A stretch of 64,000 bases of DNA, from assembly GCA_018806985.1 (NCBI GenBank), contig JADANN010000268.1, forward strand, positions 644,519 through 708,518. Direction: 5' to 3'. The notes under the pieces are model-generated. The model searched no databases. It was not told the DNA's origin and worked only from the letters and a program-made list of their open reading frames with translations. Source of the DNA: Angiostrongylus vasorum. Taxonomy: Eukaryota; Nematoda; Chromadorea; Rhabditida; Metastrongylidae. Numbering within the stretch: position 1 is the first letter of the stretch; each line of letters begins with the position of its first letter. Made by a program: the position numbers and the translations under genes. Below are positions 32,570 to 42,885 of this stretch, one piece after another.

Positions 32570-32911
32570 ATGACGACTACGCGGCCAATACAACTTTTTC
32601 TTGATCGACGCCGCCTAATCCTCTTCCTCCTCCTCACTTCGCTAACGGGGTTCAATTTGTCAACATGGTTTCATCGAATTCGTCCATTTGTCTTTCACTT
32701 TTTTTTCTAGTTCGTCAAAGTCTTTTTCTAGGTTTTCACCGACATTGGATGCTTCAGTGAACGGCCTAGTTTCAGCAGTAGTGGTCATCAGTTCTCTCGA
32801 TTCCATTAGGACATTGGATTCGTACACGCTGAACGTCAAAAAAGAACCCTGTCTGCGTCACAGTGCAACATCGTCAGGACCAAACCAAAAAGTGCTTGAT
32901 AAACAAATACA
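32570..32911 (+). CDS. candidate two-exon gene with signal anchor
   Basis: The start ATG at 32570 opens MTTTRPIQLFLDRRRLILFL then LLTSLTGFNLST, an N-terminal basic stretch and hydrophobic core typical of a signal peptide or type II anchor. A 43-nt intron is proposed (donor CAACATG|GTTTCATC at 32668, acceptor CTTTTTTTTCTAG at 32710). Splicing keeps one frame: ...CSSKSFSRFSPTLDASVNGL to KVLDKQIQ and TAA at 32909-32911. AATAAA overlaps the stop (32908). About 100 residues, no known domain. An upstream in-frame Met at 32513 is possible. The short product and weak donor keep confidence low. Confidence 0.4.
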
Positions 32912-33447
32912 ATAAACGATGTTCTGTAGCATATTATCATTACAATGATGCTAACCGATGACTACAGTGGCGATTCCTCCAGGCTTTTTTCGTTTGAGAG
33001 CTGTCGTCAAACCGCTATGATGGGCAGTAATGCTTTCTGGTTCTGGTGTTGATGGTTGTTTTGGTGGTGATGGTGATGTGCTTGATGTTGTTCACACGTT
33101 TCTAATTAGTTGCTACTTGCTAGGTACTAATTTGCGACACCGTGAAATTGGACAGTGTTGCCTGATAATGATAATGATATGTTTTTAATGATATCTGTCT
33201 GGCAACGTTGGACATGGACCAGGTTTGTTTCATCATCCTTGAACTGTCGATGAAGTGAGAGGTCGCGACCACTACAGGGAATCGTGGCTTATGAATCGCT
33301 TTGGAGAACTCCAGTCGCAGAGTAAATGCTCTCTTTACATCCTATCCTCAAGGACAGCATGTGTCAAAGACGTGGGAACGTCCCAGTGTGGCTGTTTCGG
33401 TATTCCAGGTAGCAACGAGCTCTGCCTGAGTCCATCAGTGAAAAGAG

Positions 33448-33579
33448 AAAGTAGTGGTAGATGCTCTAGTCGCAGTTGGACCGGACATGATCACCTTTAA
33501 TGATGATGGTTGTATAGCAAAGAATATACGAATTGTGGAGGTCCAAACTATTTATGAGGACGTGCATCTAAATTGCAAG
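33448..33579 (+). CDS. candidate coding exon
   Basis: Strong donor TTGCAAG|GTATGTATG at 33580. The frame reads VVVDALVAVGPDMITFNDDG, CIAKNIRIVEVQTIYEDVHL then NCK, ending phase 0. The acceptor is uncertain: an in-frame TGA lies at 33439, and the sites available between are weak. A second overlapping frame (SPSVKRESSGRCSSRSWTGH) is also open. Phase 0 would join the exon at 40414 (WHRFGL...). Confidence 0.35.
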
Positions 33580-33678
33580 GTATGTATGCAGAGTTGTGAA
33601 TCAATTTTGGCGGATTGTTCGCAAGATAAATTTATACTTTAGCCACTTTAATTAAAAAAGCTTATCGTTTTTAATATA

Positions 33679-33955
33679 GGGCGCGTGTGGCGCAGTGGTT
33701 GGAAGCGCCACTGCGGCACACACGTGGAATCGATCCCCGCGCCCATAGCCCATCAAGCCTTCCATCCCTCGAGGTCGGTAAATTGGTACCAGAGTTGTTT
33801 TGGAGGATGAGAGCACAGGATCGATACATCGGTAGGCCACCGAAAGTCATTGTAAAGGCCAGATATGCATTCAGTCACCTTCAAACGATGCTTAATGAAG
33901 TAGAATGCATGGCGCATCCCTCAGAGATTGATCAACGCCGATAGCTTTATCCTTT
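33679..33955 (+). mobile_element. SINE-like family A copy, full length (reference copy)
   Basis: The first 66 bases are tRNA-like: GGGCGCG (33679-33685) is exactly complementary to CGCGCCC (33738-33744), like an acceptor stem. Inside are A-box-like TGGCGCAGTGG (33688-33698) and B-box-like GGAATCGATCC (33726-33736). Then the shared core (CATCCCTCGAGGTCGGTAAA, CAGAGTTGTTTTGGAGGATG), CAGATATGCATTCAGTCACC and CAACGCCGATAGCTTTATCC. Confidence 0.92.
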
Positions 33956-34034
33956 TAATATAATGCGTAATTTTTTTTACAAGAACCAGCATAAAATATT
34001 GTGCAAATCTCACCACTTCTTTCACTCGAATCGT

Positions 34035-34335
34035 CCCCTCGTATTCCCGTCATCCACGAAGCTTTTCGGATTTCCGTTTGACACGGCTCCTGCTTGAAAA
34101 TTTCAGCCTCCTTTATAAATGTCACTCAATGCTGGCCAAGTCGTTCCTCCCTGGAATCATGCCATATGTTCCCGTGCTAAGGCGTTTCCGAGTCTTCGTC
34201 ACAGTCAATAGCCAGCTTTTGTAGATTGGAAGAAGAGAACTGATCACAGGCAAGTCTGGTACTGATATCTCAACATTGAAAGGTGACGACCTGGCTGACC
34301 TGGTGTGGATTCAAACCAGTGCAGTGGGAACGAAA
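34035..34335 (-). mobile_element. SINE-like family B copy
   Basis: Plus strand: CATCCACGAAGCTTTTCGGA, AATGCTGGCCAAGTCGTTCC, GATCACAGGCAAGTCTGGTA core, CTGACCTGGTGTGGATTCAA then ACCAGTGCAGTG. The head is partly lost. Confidence 0.6.
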
Positions 34336-35084
34336 ATTGGAAACAAGAATCGAAGCACAATATGGATGTAGATGTGCTTGGTCGGTCGAGATTGTTTTGA
34401 CGACCTTTTCAGGTTGAGATGCCCCATTTACGTGAAAGAGTTCATCTTTGGGCGGAGTTCTGGCTATGTATGTTGCGATATCTGATTGATGCATTCTAGC
34501 ACTGTCCACATAAATGCTTTACTTATGCTGTTTACGCCGTTTGTTGATCTCCAACGTCGTATCTAGTAGGTGTACTTAGATGTCGAACTACGACGAAAAA
34601 CAGGTGACAGTTCTCCCGTCATCATCGGGGTCGTGATAGCGAAGAGACAGCCCAACATTCACATCGAGGAGCCCACTAAAGCAGAAACCGATGTGATTCT
34701 CGTTACGTTTCCCGTTTTACCGGTGCCTACTGGGTATTTCCCACAAGTGATAGCAACAAGCAGAGGCTTTGTGGTGCCCGTTGGAGTTACCTGATCATTG
34801 ACTGGATTGCAGGTGGTAGAGATGAACTTCGTTCAGTAAATCCTCGATGACAGTTACTTTGTAATCGAACAATTGGGATTTCATGTGCATATGGGCTGTT
34901 GTAGATTAAGCAACGGAAGTTTTAAGAAGGAAGCTCTATACCTGTAAGATTTTGATCATCATATTTCTCTCCCAATAAACTTTATGGTGCAATTCGTTTC
35001 CGAATAACGCTAATACATTTTGATATATGCCTTTTGTGGCAGTACTGATGGTTCGCCATCATTTTTTCGTACTTGTTTCAACAT
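34336..35084 (+). other. no proven gene; one open frame
   Basis: 34570-34794 is open for 75 codons (DSSPVIIGVVIAKRQPNIHI) after an acceptor-like GTACTTAG, but stops at TGA with no motif. The rest is featureless. Confidence 0.25.
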
Positions 35085-35285
35085 TTCTTCCCTTCTCTCT
35101 ATTACCCTGCAAACGTCAACTACTGACTTGATCGTGTTGGTGTGCAGATTCGGCTTCTGATTGGCGACCTGCATGGAGTGAACATTTGCCAGATAAGTCC
35201 GGCACCAATTTCGCCAACTCTTAAGCGATTAGGGTCTTGAGTGATCTGGAATAAGTTCGAACCAGCGACAATGCGTGTATAGCAC
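35085..35285 (-). mobile_element. family B fragment
   Basis: Plus strand: CAGATAAGTCCGGCACCAAT, TTCGCCAACTCTTAAGCG core, GTTCGAACCAGCGACAATGC (B-box complement). Confidence 0.5.
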
Positions 35286-36577
35286 GGTTTCTTTGATCAG
35301 TCTGCCTTTGGTCTCATATGTATCTTTCAAGGACTAGCTTACAACGTAAGAGATTGTATTCTAAATGATGATAACGAACTAAATCATCATACATATTATG
35401 TGCTGTGTCAAGATAATGCCCTCTACACAGAAACCGATCGATTGTCGTCTCTAAAAGATTTCGATTCGATAACTGTTATTGTGGTTGGACATCCAAACTA
35501 TGCGGATGCATTCCGTTTACCCAAAAGTTGATACTGACTCAGTCTGACTTTTTCTCCTACCTTTTCTAATTTTTTTTTGGGTTACCTGTAGATCGGTTCG
35601 TGGTCGTTTAGTCATTTTGGCTCTCGTGGTACATTAGAACGGTTAAGAATCTGATCCCTGCAGCTGCACCGGTGATTTGGCGATGATGGCGTCGGTGGTA
35701 ATGGTGGTGGTGAAGGTGGAGCGGCTGTTGATGAGTTCAACTCCTTTATAGACGGCGACCCCATTCGGTCTTATTCATTGTGCACACCTCTTCATATTGA
35801 ATAGATACGGTGTTGTGCATGACTATTTGTATGTCACCGGTTGACAAGTTGTGTACAAATGCACAATGCATCTACTTTTCGCAATACCACTGTAATGTTC
35901 AACTTCTGCAACGTCATCAGACCAGAGTTGTTCATTTTTCTTGCAAAGTGTTTCGTCTCATGGTTCTGCAGTTATGCTGAACTCTCTAAAATATTATATG
36001 TATTAGTCTGCTTAATAGCGACCAATATTTTACCTTGTGCACACCGGTAAGGTAATGGTGGAGGTTATCTATGTAGTGGTGAAGCTCCGAATAGGCAACT
36101 GCACGGCTTCACGGTGGAGGGTAGTGGCTGGCGCGAACTCGTTGTACTGCAGGTGCTTCACAACAGACATGTTGCTCTCACAACAGGAGTCATTCGGGGC
36201 TGCTGGATGACAAAGAGAACTCTAACACTTGAGAAATAAGAATTTTTGAAGAACACCAGGTTTTTCCACATTTCAATCGATTTTCCTACGAACTTTGAAA
36301 CTGCGAAGGCTTATTATTACGTGTGTTTTTCTATCTGTACTTTATGCAATTTCGTCTCGTATTTACACAATTCACAGCATGTGCGTTGTCCCATTCGAGC
36401 TTTCAGTCATGACGTTCCATTCCAATGAATTGAACGAAATGCGTCGCTGTGTCGTAAAAACGTTTCTCCATACTGTCTACTTCTCTTTCCTCCCAAATCG
36501 TTTCTTTTCGTTCTATATTTATTTATATGATCTTATAAACTGATCTTAAGCTGGTGCGAGGTTGGGTACAGGTTTCC
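35286..36577. other. intergenic/intronic, one possible minus-strand terminal exon
   Basis: Minus 36205-36066: acceptor-like CTCTTTGTCATCCAG then frame APNDSCCESNMSVVKHLQYN, EFAPATTLHREAVQLPIRSF, TTT and a stop. It looks like protein but is unsupported by partner exons. A Pro-rich minus frame near 35770-35650 (STAAPPSPPPLPPTPSSPNH) is also notable. Confidence 0.25.
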
Positions 36578-36578
36578 G

Positions 36579-36634
<56 letters not shown>

Positions 36635-36662
36635 GCTATTGTTGTTGCTGTTGTTCTTGTTG
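36578..36662. repeat. (GTT)n trinucleotide microsatellite
   Basis: Over 20 GTT/TTG triplets with two late interruptions. It ends 10 bp before the hammerhead-like motif. Confidence 0.95.
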
Positions 36663-36669
36663 GTCGATG

Positions 36670-36800
36670 CCTGACGTTTCGGCGATTTCGTCTTCCTCAG
36701 AGCCGTGATGTTACGAGTGGGACTTTTCTATCTGTTTCCCGTTTTACAGCTTCTGCCGAGCTTAGTCCATGCTTAAATTACCCATTAAAAGCGTTGGCCT
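36670..36800 (-). mobile_element. PLE terminal fragment with hammerhead-like motif
   Basis: CTGACGTTTCGGCGATTTCG, TCTTCCTCAGAGCC on the plus strand match the ends of the PLE copies. No PLE protein follows. Confidence 0.5.
36673..36700 (-). ncRNA. hammerhead-like motif (solo)
   Basis: Minus: CTGAGGA, AGACGAAATCGCC, GAAAC, GTC. All core strings are intact. Stem II G-A-C-G / C-G-C-C has one mismatch. Confidence 0.6.
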
Positions 36801-37384
36801 AAGTCTTCTCGTTTGTTTTCCAACGTTAATACAAAAGTAACAAGCAATCGTGGAACATGGTACATTTCCTTAGCAAAAATACCATTTTCAAGCACAGTCC
36901 TATTAATCAGTCTAAGTCGTCTGAGTTCTGGAATCTGTCTTGCAATAAACGCGAATTCGTTCACGCATTCATTTTCATTTGTGTTTTTTCCCTACGACGA
37001 CGCACCGATGCTCGGATCATGTTCCCGTAAAGAGGAAACGCGTAATGGAGTATATGTAGTCAGTGTAGCAATTTTTGACAAGTTTTTCTTTCGGGTTTTT
37101 TTGGACTTTTTAGCGCTTTTTTTAATATTCGCCCGTTCCACACATGGATGGCGTATCCAGTGGTCTTATTCTTATGAACAGTTTGTGAACTAAACAAAAA
37201 AATACGAGGGAGAAAAAAAGGATTATCCAGTTCTATGAGGACCTTATATTTCCTTGGATACCATAACGACATCATTGCTTCATTAGTAGTCGCTTCTAAT
37301 TATCATATCCCGACAAATCCCTGAGGCTTAATTTTCACTGTCTCCCACGTGGGACGACGCCTAATTTCATGTCGCTTTCAAAAT
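36801..37384. other. no feature recognised
   Basis: A 126-codon frame at 36813-37193 has no splice context or domain. AT-rich. Confidence 0.3.
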
Positions 37385-37687
37385 TGCTCGTTTTCGACAA
37401 TAAAAAGGATAAAGGGTAAAGATCTCGGCGTTGTTCAATTCCTGAGGGATGAGCCATGCATTCCACTTCATTAAGCATCGTTTGGAGGTGATTGAATGCA
37501 TACCTGGCCTTTACAATGACTCGCGGCCACCTACGAATGTATCGAGCCAGTGCTGCTATCGTCTCAGACAAGCCTGGTACCAATTTGCCGACCCCGGAGG
37601 GATGGAAGGCTTGGTGGGCCATGGGCGCGGTGACCGATTCCACGTGTGTGTTGCAAGGCGCCTTTGACCACTGCGCCACACGCTCCC
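37385..37687 (-). mobile_element. SINE-like family A copy, full length
   Basis: Plus strand: GATCTCGGCGTTGTTCAATT ... CTGCTATCGTCTCAGACAAG ... CCGACCCCGGAGGGATGGAA ... GACCACTGCGCCACACGCTC. Close to the consensus. Confidence 0.9.
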
Positions 37688-38221
37688 TTTGTTTTCGATA
37701 GGAGGAGACAATTTTTATAACTACGGAAGTTAAGGGGTTGAGAACGTTTGAAGATTATGGAGAATTTGCTATATAGCCCTAGAGGTATGCATTGTGTGTT
37801 TGCAGTTACTTTTTACCTGTTGGCGTGGTCCACCATACGACCACATTTCGGTCAGCATTTGGAAGCCTTTTTGGAACTTATGTTATGTTTATTTCAATGT
37901 TTCTTACACCCCAATTCCCCAGCCATTTCACGCGATAGCCAGGATAACCACACATCAAAGAATTTCTTCCCCATTTTCCCTGTCTTCCATATGTTTTATC
38001 TCATTTCAAAACATGTTTTTCCCTAGTATTCGTGTCAGTTGTCTTGATATTAATATCACTCTGCTACATCAAAAGAAGAGCATTTTACCTTGAGGTTAGG
38101 TGAGGTTGTGACCGGTTAGGGAAAAACGTCTCGGACAAATGGAGCCCTCTATCTCCTTGAGCCCATTCAGTCAGAACCAAAATTGCTTGGGAGAATTTAA
38201 AAAAGAAGCGATTAATTTGAT
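37688..38221. other. no feature recognised
   Basis: AT-rich sequence with short frames only. Confidence 0.3.
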
Positions 38222-38355
38222 ATGTTGGCGAGTGCCCTCCCGGAAAGTCATTGTATGGGTCAAGTATGGCCCTATTCATTCACCAATACGTCAAGGATGT
38301 CTAATATATAGCGTATCCCACAGAGATTGATCATCACTACATCTCTTATTCTTTC
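38222..38355 (+). mobile_element. family A 3'-end fragment
   Basis: CGGAAAGTCATTGTATGGGT, CAAGTATGGCCCTATTCATT, CCCACAGAGATTGATCATCA. Confidence 0.5.
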
Positions 38356-38639
38356 ACGTCCCGATGAGGTACGGCATACTTACGTGAGGAATGGTATTCG
38401 TACAAGTATTGAAGCTCAGTTCATCTTCCCCTCAGTCGTAATTTCTAAAATAACTGAAAGGAAGACAACTAAATAGTTCATAATCTCTTTTCTTCTGCCA
38501 TTAAGTTTGTTTTCAACACTATCAACATGTAGGTGCATTCAGTATAGGCTACTAACAATACCATGTCCTAGTCAATCTAATAACACCATAATCACTTTTT
38601 AGACGATATTTTTTAATCATAAGGCGCTTGTGTTCTGTA

Positions 38640-38935
38640 CGCCAAACAATCGAAGATAAGGTGGGCCGGACACGTAATGCGTATGAATGGCAACCGATGG
38701 ACAAGAGCCGTTAGTGACTGGATTCCTCGGGATGTCAAACGTAGTGCAGGAAGACCACCGACGCGATGGTCAGAGTTCTTCACAAAGAGCCTTGAAGAAA
38801 GATATGTTGCTCGACGAGTCCCTAGAGCGAGCAGAACCCATCGGGCTACTCTTGCACGCGACAGGGAAAAATGGAAGACTTACTGGCGCCCGCTCGAGTC
38901 ACTCGACGATCAACGGGACTACAGGTGATACAGGT
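38640..38935 (+). mobile_element. RTE-clade element, 3' terminal fragment
   Basis: One frame ends the RTE polyprotein: IRWAGHVMRMNGNRWTRAVS, DWIPRDVKRSAGRPPTRWSE, then WKTYWRPLESLDDQRDYR and TGA at about 38927. The 3' tail TACAGGTGATACAGGTG follows. The fragment joins a family A SINE without spacer. Confidence 0.88.
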
Positions 38936-39215
38936 GGAGGCGCTTGTGGCGCAGTGGGCGGAGGCGCTCTGCGGCACGCACGTGGGGATCGATCCCCACG
39001 CCTATGGCCCATAAAGCCTTCAATTTCTCGAGGGTTGGCAAATTCGTACCAGACTTGTCTGTGGGGATAGCAGCGCTGACTCGATACATCGATAAGCCAC
39101 CGTGAGTCATTGTAAAGGCTAGATATGTATTCAATCACCTCCAACGATGCTTAATGAAGTTGAATGCATGGCACATCCCTCAGGGATTGATCAACGCCGA
39201 GAGGTTTTAATCCTT
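38936..39215 (+). mobile_element. SINE-like family A copy fused to the RTE 3' end
   Basis: GAGGCGCTTGTGGCGCAGTG, GGGGATCGATCCCCACGCC (palindromic B box), TTGGCAAATTCGTACCAGAC, CTTGTCTGTGGGGATAGCAG, CTCCAACGATGCTTAATGAA, CAACGCCGAGAGGTTTTAAT. Confidence 0.88.
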
Positions 39216-40027
39216 TCATTTTTACTTACAACATCTTTCATTCTTTGTCATTTTTTTCGCTTTTATCCCATTTCTTTGAGCATGTTGGTATTCTGACATT
39301 ATCTGTAACTTTTGTTTCTCTATTATTTTCATATTAACGTCACTTGTCGACCAATCAATTCCTATTCATTGCACGTCGTTCCTTAACGTTCATCTCGATA
39401 ATTATTTTGTTCCATGTTCTAATTCACTCTTAAGCGACTTGTTTTAGTTTCTGTATTCGCTTTAACGCCTTCACGACTACCAACGGATTTCGCCTCGCAG
39501 AACAAAGTTCTATTAAGGCAAGTTTCTCCCACAATTTTTATTCTCGAATTTCCGTGTTGTGATCTTTTTTTCTTGAAAATTATGATAAAAGCATCATCGC
39601 ACCACAGAAAAACATTTTTCCCCTTGGCTTAATTGGTTCAGTGCCAGTACAAAATATTCTTTGTCTTCTTTACTGCTCTCGTCCTCACCTTTCCACGGAG
39701 TGGACCTGGAGTGTGCTAAGCGGCGATGTCAATTCAGCATCCCGGCAATGTCATCAAAGTTGAGAAAATGTTCGACGTTTCCATCTGAGGTCCTCACGAA
39801 AAAAGCAACCAAGCTCAGAAATCACCATTATGTTGGTGGAGAGCTGCTTAGAAAATTCCACCTTCTGATGCCTATAAGTTATCAATTGCCTGTTATTGAC
39901 AACACGGAACCACTCCTTGTAATGATTGTATTTGTAGTCCAGCAAAAGGAAACAATTCTCATTCATAAAGATAGCAGTTCAACCCTTCTTTTTCCTTCAG
40001 CGTCAGAATTTTGGTACGAGTCTTTTC
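39216..40027 (+). other. no supported gene; tRNA-like start near 39627
   Basis: CTTGGCTTAATTGGTTCAGT resembles an A box, and the region runs into a family A tail at 40028, so this may be one A copy split by about 350 bp of other DNA. The 149-codon frame here crosses that tail. Confidence 0.25.
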
Positions 40028-40140
40028 AAGTACGACCAAACCGCTATGTATCAGTAGGCCATCGGAAATCACTTTATTACCCAGATTCAATCATCTCTAC
40101 GATGTTATGAATGGAGTCGGATGCATAGCCCATCCCTCAC
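40028..40140 (+). mobile_element. family A 3' portion
   Basis: ACCGCTATGTATCAGTAGGC, CCAGATTCAATCATCTCTAC, GATGTTATGAATGGAGTCGG. Confidence 0.55.
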
Positions 40141-40413
40141 AGTGCTGATCGAAATTAAAGATTCATGTTTTATCCTCTTAACACGTGTGCATTTCATTGA
40201 ATTTCATTTCAAATCTTCGTTCATAGATACTCGAAAGTTATTATTAATACTGCTAGACTTTCTCTCTTGTAATCTCGTTGATTCAGAAGCTCGAACAAGC
40301 ATCTTTATATTTTCCATTCGTTTTGAAGCGAATCACACTTCTTGTATGGAGGCTTCCATTTTTTATTGCCTTATACAATAGAACAAGCATGGATAGTTCT
40401 TCTGACGTTGCAG

Positions 40414-40492
40414 TGGCACAGATTTGGTCTTAGCGGGAGCTTCCAGACACTTCGGTCCAGCTCCTTTTCAACGTGGATGAGCAGGATGGATG
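40414..40492 (+). CDS. candidate exon of the plus-strand Ser/Pro-rich gene
   Basis: Acceptor CTTCTGACGTTGCAG and strong donor GGATG|GTAAGTGG at 40493. The open frame WHRFGLSGSFQTLRSSSFST then WMSRMD is phase 0 at entry and leaves one base. A second acceptor 60 bp upstream would lengthen it. By phase it can follow 33448-33579 and precede 42770-42885 or the frame at 48621. Confidence 0.4.
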
Positions 40493-40594
40493 GTAAGTGG
40501 ACCACATGCTATAGATCGCAGATCGGTACTCAACAGCACCCAAACACTACAATGAGACACTAACCGTGAGGATTAAATAACTTCGATTATCAAC

Positions 40595-40950
40595 GAAACG
40601 TTCGGTATTCGTCATCCCTTAAGGGATAAGCCATACATTCGATTCCATTCATAGCTTGGCAGAGGAAATTGGATGCATATCGGGCGTATAGAATGAGTTG
40701 CGGGGGTCTAGTGATATATCAAGTTAGTAGGAACATATACACAAATATATATATATATATCGATTATTTATGCCGAGGCTTACAGAAAGTCGGTTTCTGA
40801 GTTATCAAGTTATGTTTTTTTCTTCCCATGTAAGTTTAATACCATTTTGCCGACCGCGATTAAGGGCTTGTTTTTCTCAGAGCATGGGATCGAGCCAAAG
40901 ACAATGTGTATATTGCAAGTTATCTCCGAGCACTGCGCTACAGACGCCAT
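40595..40950 (-). mobile_element. family A copy split by an insertion
   Basis: Plus strand 40605-40720 holds the 3' half (ATAAGCCATACATTCGATTC, CATATCGGGCGTATAGAATG) and 40845-40950 the 5' half (GACCGCGATTAAGGGC, TGGGATCGAGCC, CGAGCACTGCGCTACAGACG). About 120 bp with a TATATATA run lies between. Confidence 0.6.
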
Positions 40951-41173
40951 ATTATTGATCTCAATATTAGTACTAATGATATTGCAACCGTTATCGATGT
41001 CAGTTTAATCCACCAACCGTCATTTTTCTCGTCTTCCCGGCCTTCAAATTTGTTTTGTGGGACGCCTGTCACTGTTAATGACCATTTATCGGCGGTCGAC
41101 CGCTGTCCGTCTGTCGTTGATGTCACACTGCTTTCGTTGAGAAGACGAGAAAGAGAAAGAAAACTTGAGCTTT
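40938..41173 (-). CDS. candidate terminal exon, single-pass membrane protein
   Basis: Minus-strand acceptor GACTTCTGCTTCAG. The frame SSSFLSLSRLLNESSVTSTT, DGQRSTADKWSLTVTGVPQN, KFEGREDEKNDGWWIKLTSI, TVAISLVLILRSIIWRL ends at TAG. It reads as a polar stretch, one transmembrane helix and a five-residue tail. The stop codon lies in the A-box region of the neighbouring family A SINE. The first base pair of the exon completes a GAA codon with the G left by exon 41482-41662. Opposite-strand frames are also open, so strand is not certain. Confidence 0.35.
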
Positions 41174-41481
41174 CTGAAGCAGAAGTCGTTTTCTTTCTGT
41201 TTTCTCCCGTCCTCTTCTTTCTAGTATATTTCACTCTTTATATCTTTATGTTGCTGAAATTCTTCGATTTAGAGGAATATTTTACATCTTATGAGAACTA
41301 TTTTCTTTTCTTCCGAAGTCACACATCATATTTTAACATCGCCCGACTCCAGAGAAACTCCAGAATTGTGTCCTTTCGTGTTATCTCATCACCTTCAAGT
41401 TGGACGGAAATCGTAAGAGAAGACGCTTAACAGAAGCACCACTAGCCCTTAATAGAATTATTTTTTGCACTAGTTCATTAC

Positions 41482-41662
41482 CTGGGTGATCTGTCTTCAA
41501 AATTTTTTTGTTCAAGAAATTTTGGATCACTTGCTTGATTAGGGAAGTTTTTTTCTTCTCCCTAGAGATCCAACAAAAATCGTACTGCGGTATTCCCGAG
41601 TCGCCACTGCTGGCTGGCAGTGGCTGTCCTTCGTGATCAAACAGAAATCTTACGCCTTGCAA
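41482..41662 (-). CDS. candidate exon joined to the one at 40938-41173
   Basis: Minus-strand frame RFLFDHEGQPLPASSGDSGI, PQYDFCWISREKKKTSLIKQ, VIQNFLNKKILKTDHP, then donor CACCCAG|GTAATG. It leaves one base, matching the next exon. A TGA lies just upstream, so the exon starts after it; the acceptor was not identified. No family recognised. Confidence 0.35.
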
Positions 41663-42769
41663 TCAGATTTTCGGCGGGACTACAGTTATTTTCTGTATAA
41701 GGGTTCCTGACGACTGGGTTTTCGAATGAAGATGCCAAACCTCTTGTCGGCCGCACGAATAAATCATCTTGTTTTATATTAGCTCTTTGGCATGAAGGGT
41801 CACCCATCGAGCAGAATTAGTCCGTAAATCTTTCAGAGGGTATGGTTTTATATTGTAGCATTACCAATCAATTTCTCTTTCTAAATCAGCCTTTTCGATT
41901 TGGGATTTTTCAAGGTGAGCAAGGTATTATGCAAATACTATGTCCAGTCCGTTGCTCAGTCCTTGAGTACAAACCCATGTTGACCGGTTTCGTACTACTT
42001 TTTTGCAGCGGTTTTTTTTCCTTAAGTGCTTTATTCCGTAAGTTTTATCTGTGCGAGTTCAAAGGAGTAAAGAGTTGGATGTGAACTGGTACGAATAAAT
42101 AAATAAAATAAACTTGCATCTTCTTCATTTTTGGCCGACTTTGGGCCTTATCATTCTCTATTTGTACCTTTCACGTCACTTAGCTATTAACTGTCTCAAT
42201 TAAGCTTTTTTTTCGTTTGAAAATGGTTTTCAAATCTCACTTCAAATTAGGACGCGACTTCAACTAGCGGATTCATTCTACAGCTATTTTTAAGCCGTTC
42301 GTACTGTTCGCAGTATTTCAACAGGTTTATGGTGGATCTGAAATCGGATAACTAAGTGCTATTATCTGTTATCTATTACTAGGGCTTAGTGTAGTGTAAT
42401 AAGTTGCCATATTCGCAAGTTGTGAATGGTTCCTGGTTCGATCACGACCGAACGAATTGAACAGTTCATCTTTATTGAGTCTACTATTTAATCGAAAGCC
42501 GGTCGACGAATGATAGAACACTTGTTTTTTACACCAAACGGGACACAAATTTGTAAACTAGGCGCAAAATGATAAATAAATCCTAAGATGAAATCACAAA
42601 CATAGAATGAGGTTGTGAGATCCGTTCTCATGCTTTCCTGGTTATTGATTTTTTCGTTTTTTTTTCTTTTTTGAGAATTAGATCAGCCTTACTAATTCAG
42701 TGGCTGGAAATCTCTCGGAGTTCTACTGATTTCAGAATGTCAACCATATACGCTTGTTGCTGAACTGAG
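41663..42769. other. no feature recognised
   Basis: AT-rich with a decayed tRNA-like patch near 42370-42470 (B box CTGGTTCGATCAC). Confidence 0.3.
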
Positions 42770-42885
42770 TGTACGCGACACGACACGATCGTGATGTTCA
42801 CCATCCGCTACAGGTCATCTCGCCCGACTACCACTGGCTAGGTGCCCCGCCCACATTCCGTAGTAGCGCTTCGTTTTGTTCAAAG
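42770..42885 (+). CDS. candidate exon of the plus-strand Ser/Pro-rich gene
   Basis: The open frame YATRHDRDVHHPLQVISPDY then HWLGAPPTFRSSASFCSK ends at AAAG|GTTTGTC in phase 0. The acceptor CTGAACTGAG is weak, although a good TTTCAG lies 35 bp upstream in another frame. Entry phase fits the exon at 40414-40492 and exit phase fits 52530-52792. Confidence 0.35.

Noticed and set aside
33679..33744. Functional tRNA gene
   Set aside because: The anticodon arm and T arm do not fold properly, and the sequence continues into a dispersed repeat.
40560..40610. GTGAGGA ... GAAACGTT as another hammerhead
   Set aside because: The distance is too long and stem II does not pair well.
40906..41430. 174-codon plus-strand frame, longest simple frame in its area
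   Set aside because: Starts inside a SINE, ends with T-rich intron-like sequence, has no motif. The minus-strand reading has better splice-phase support.
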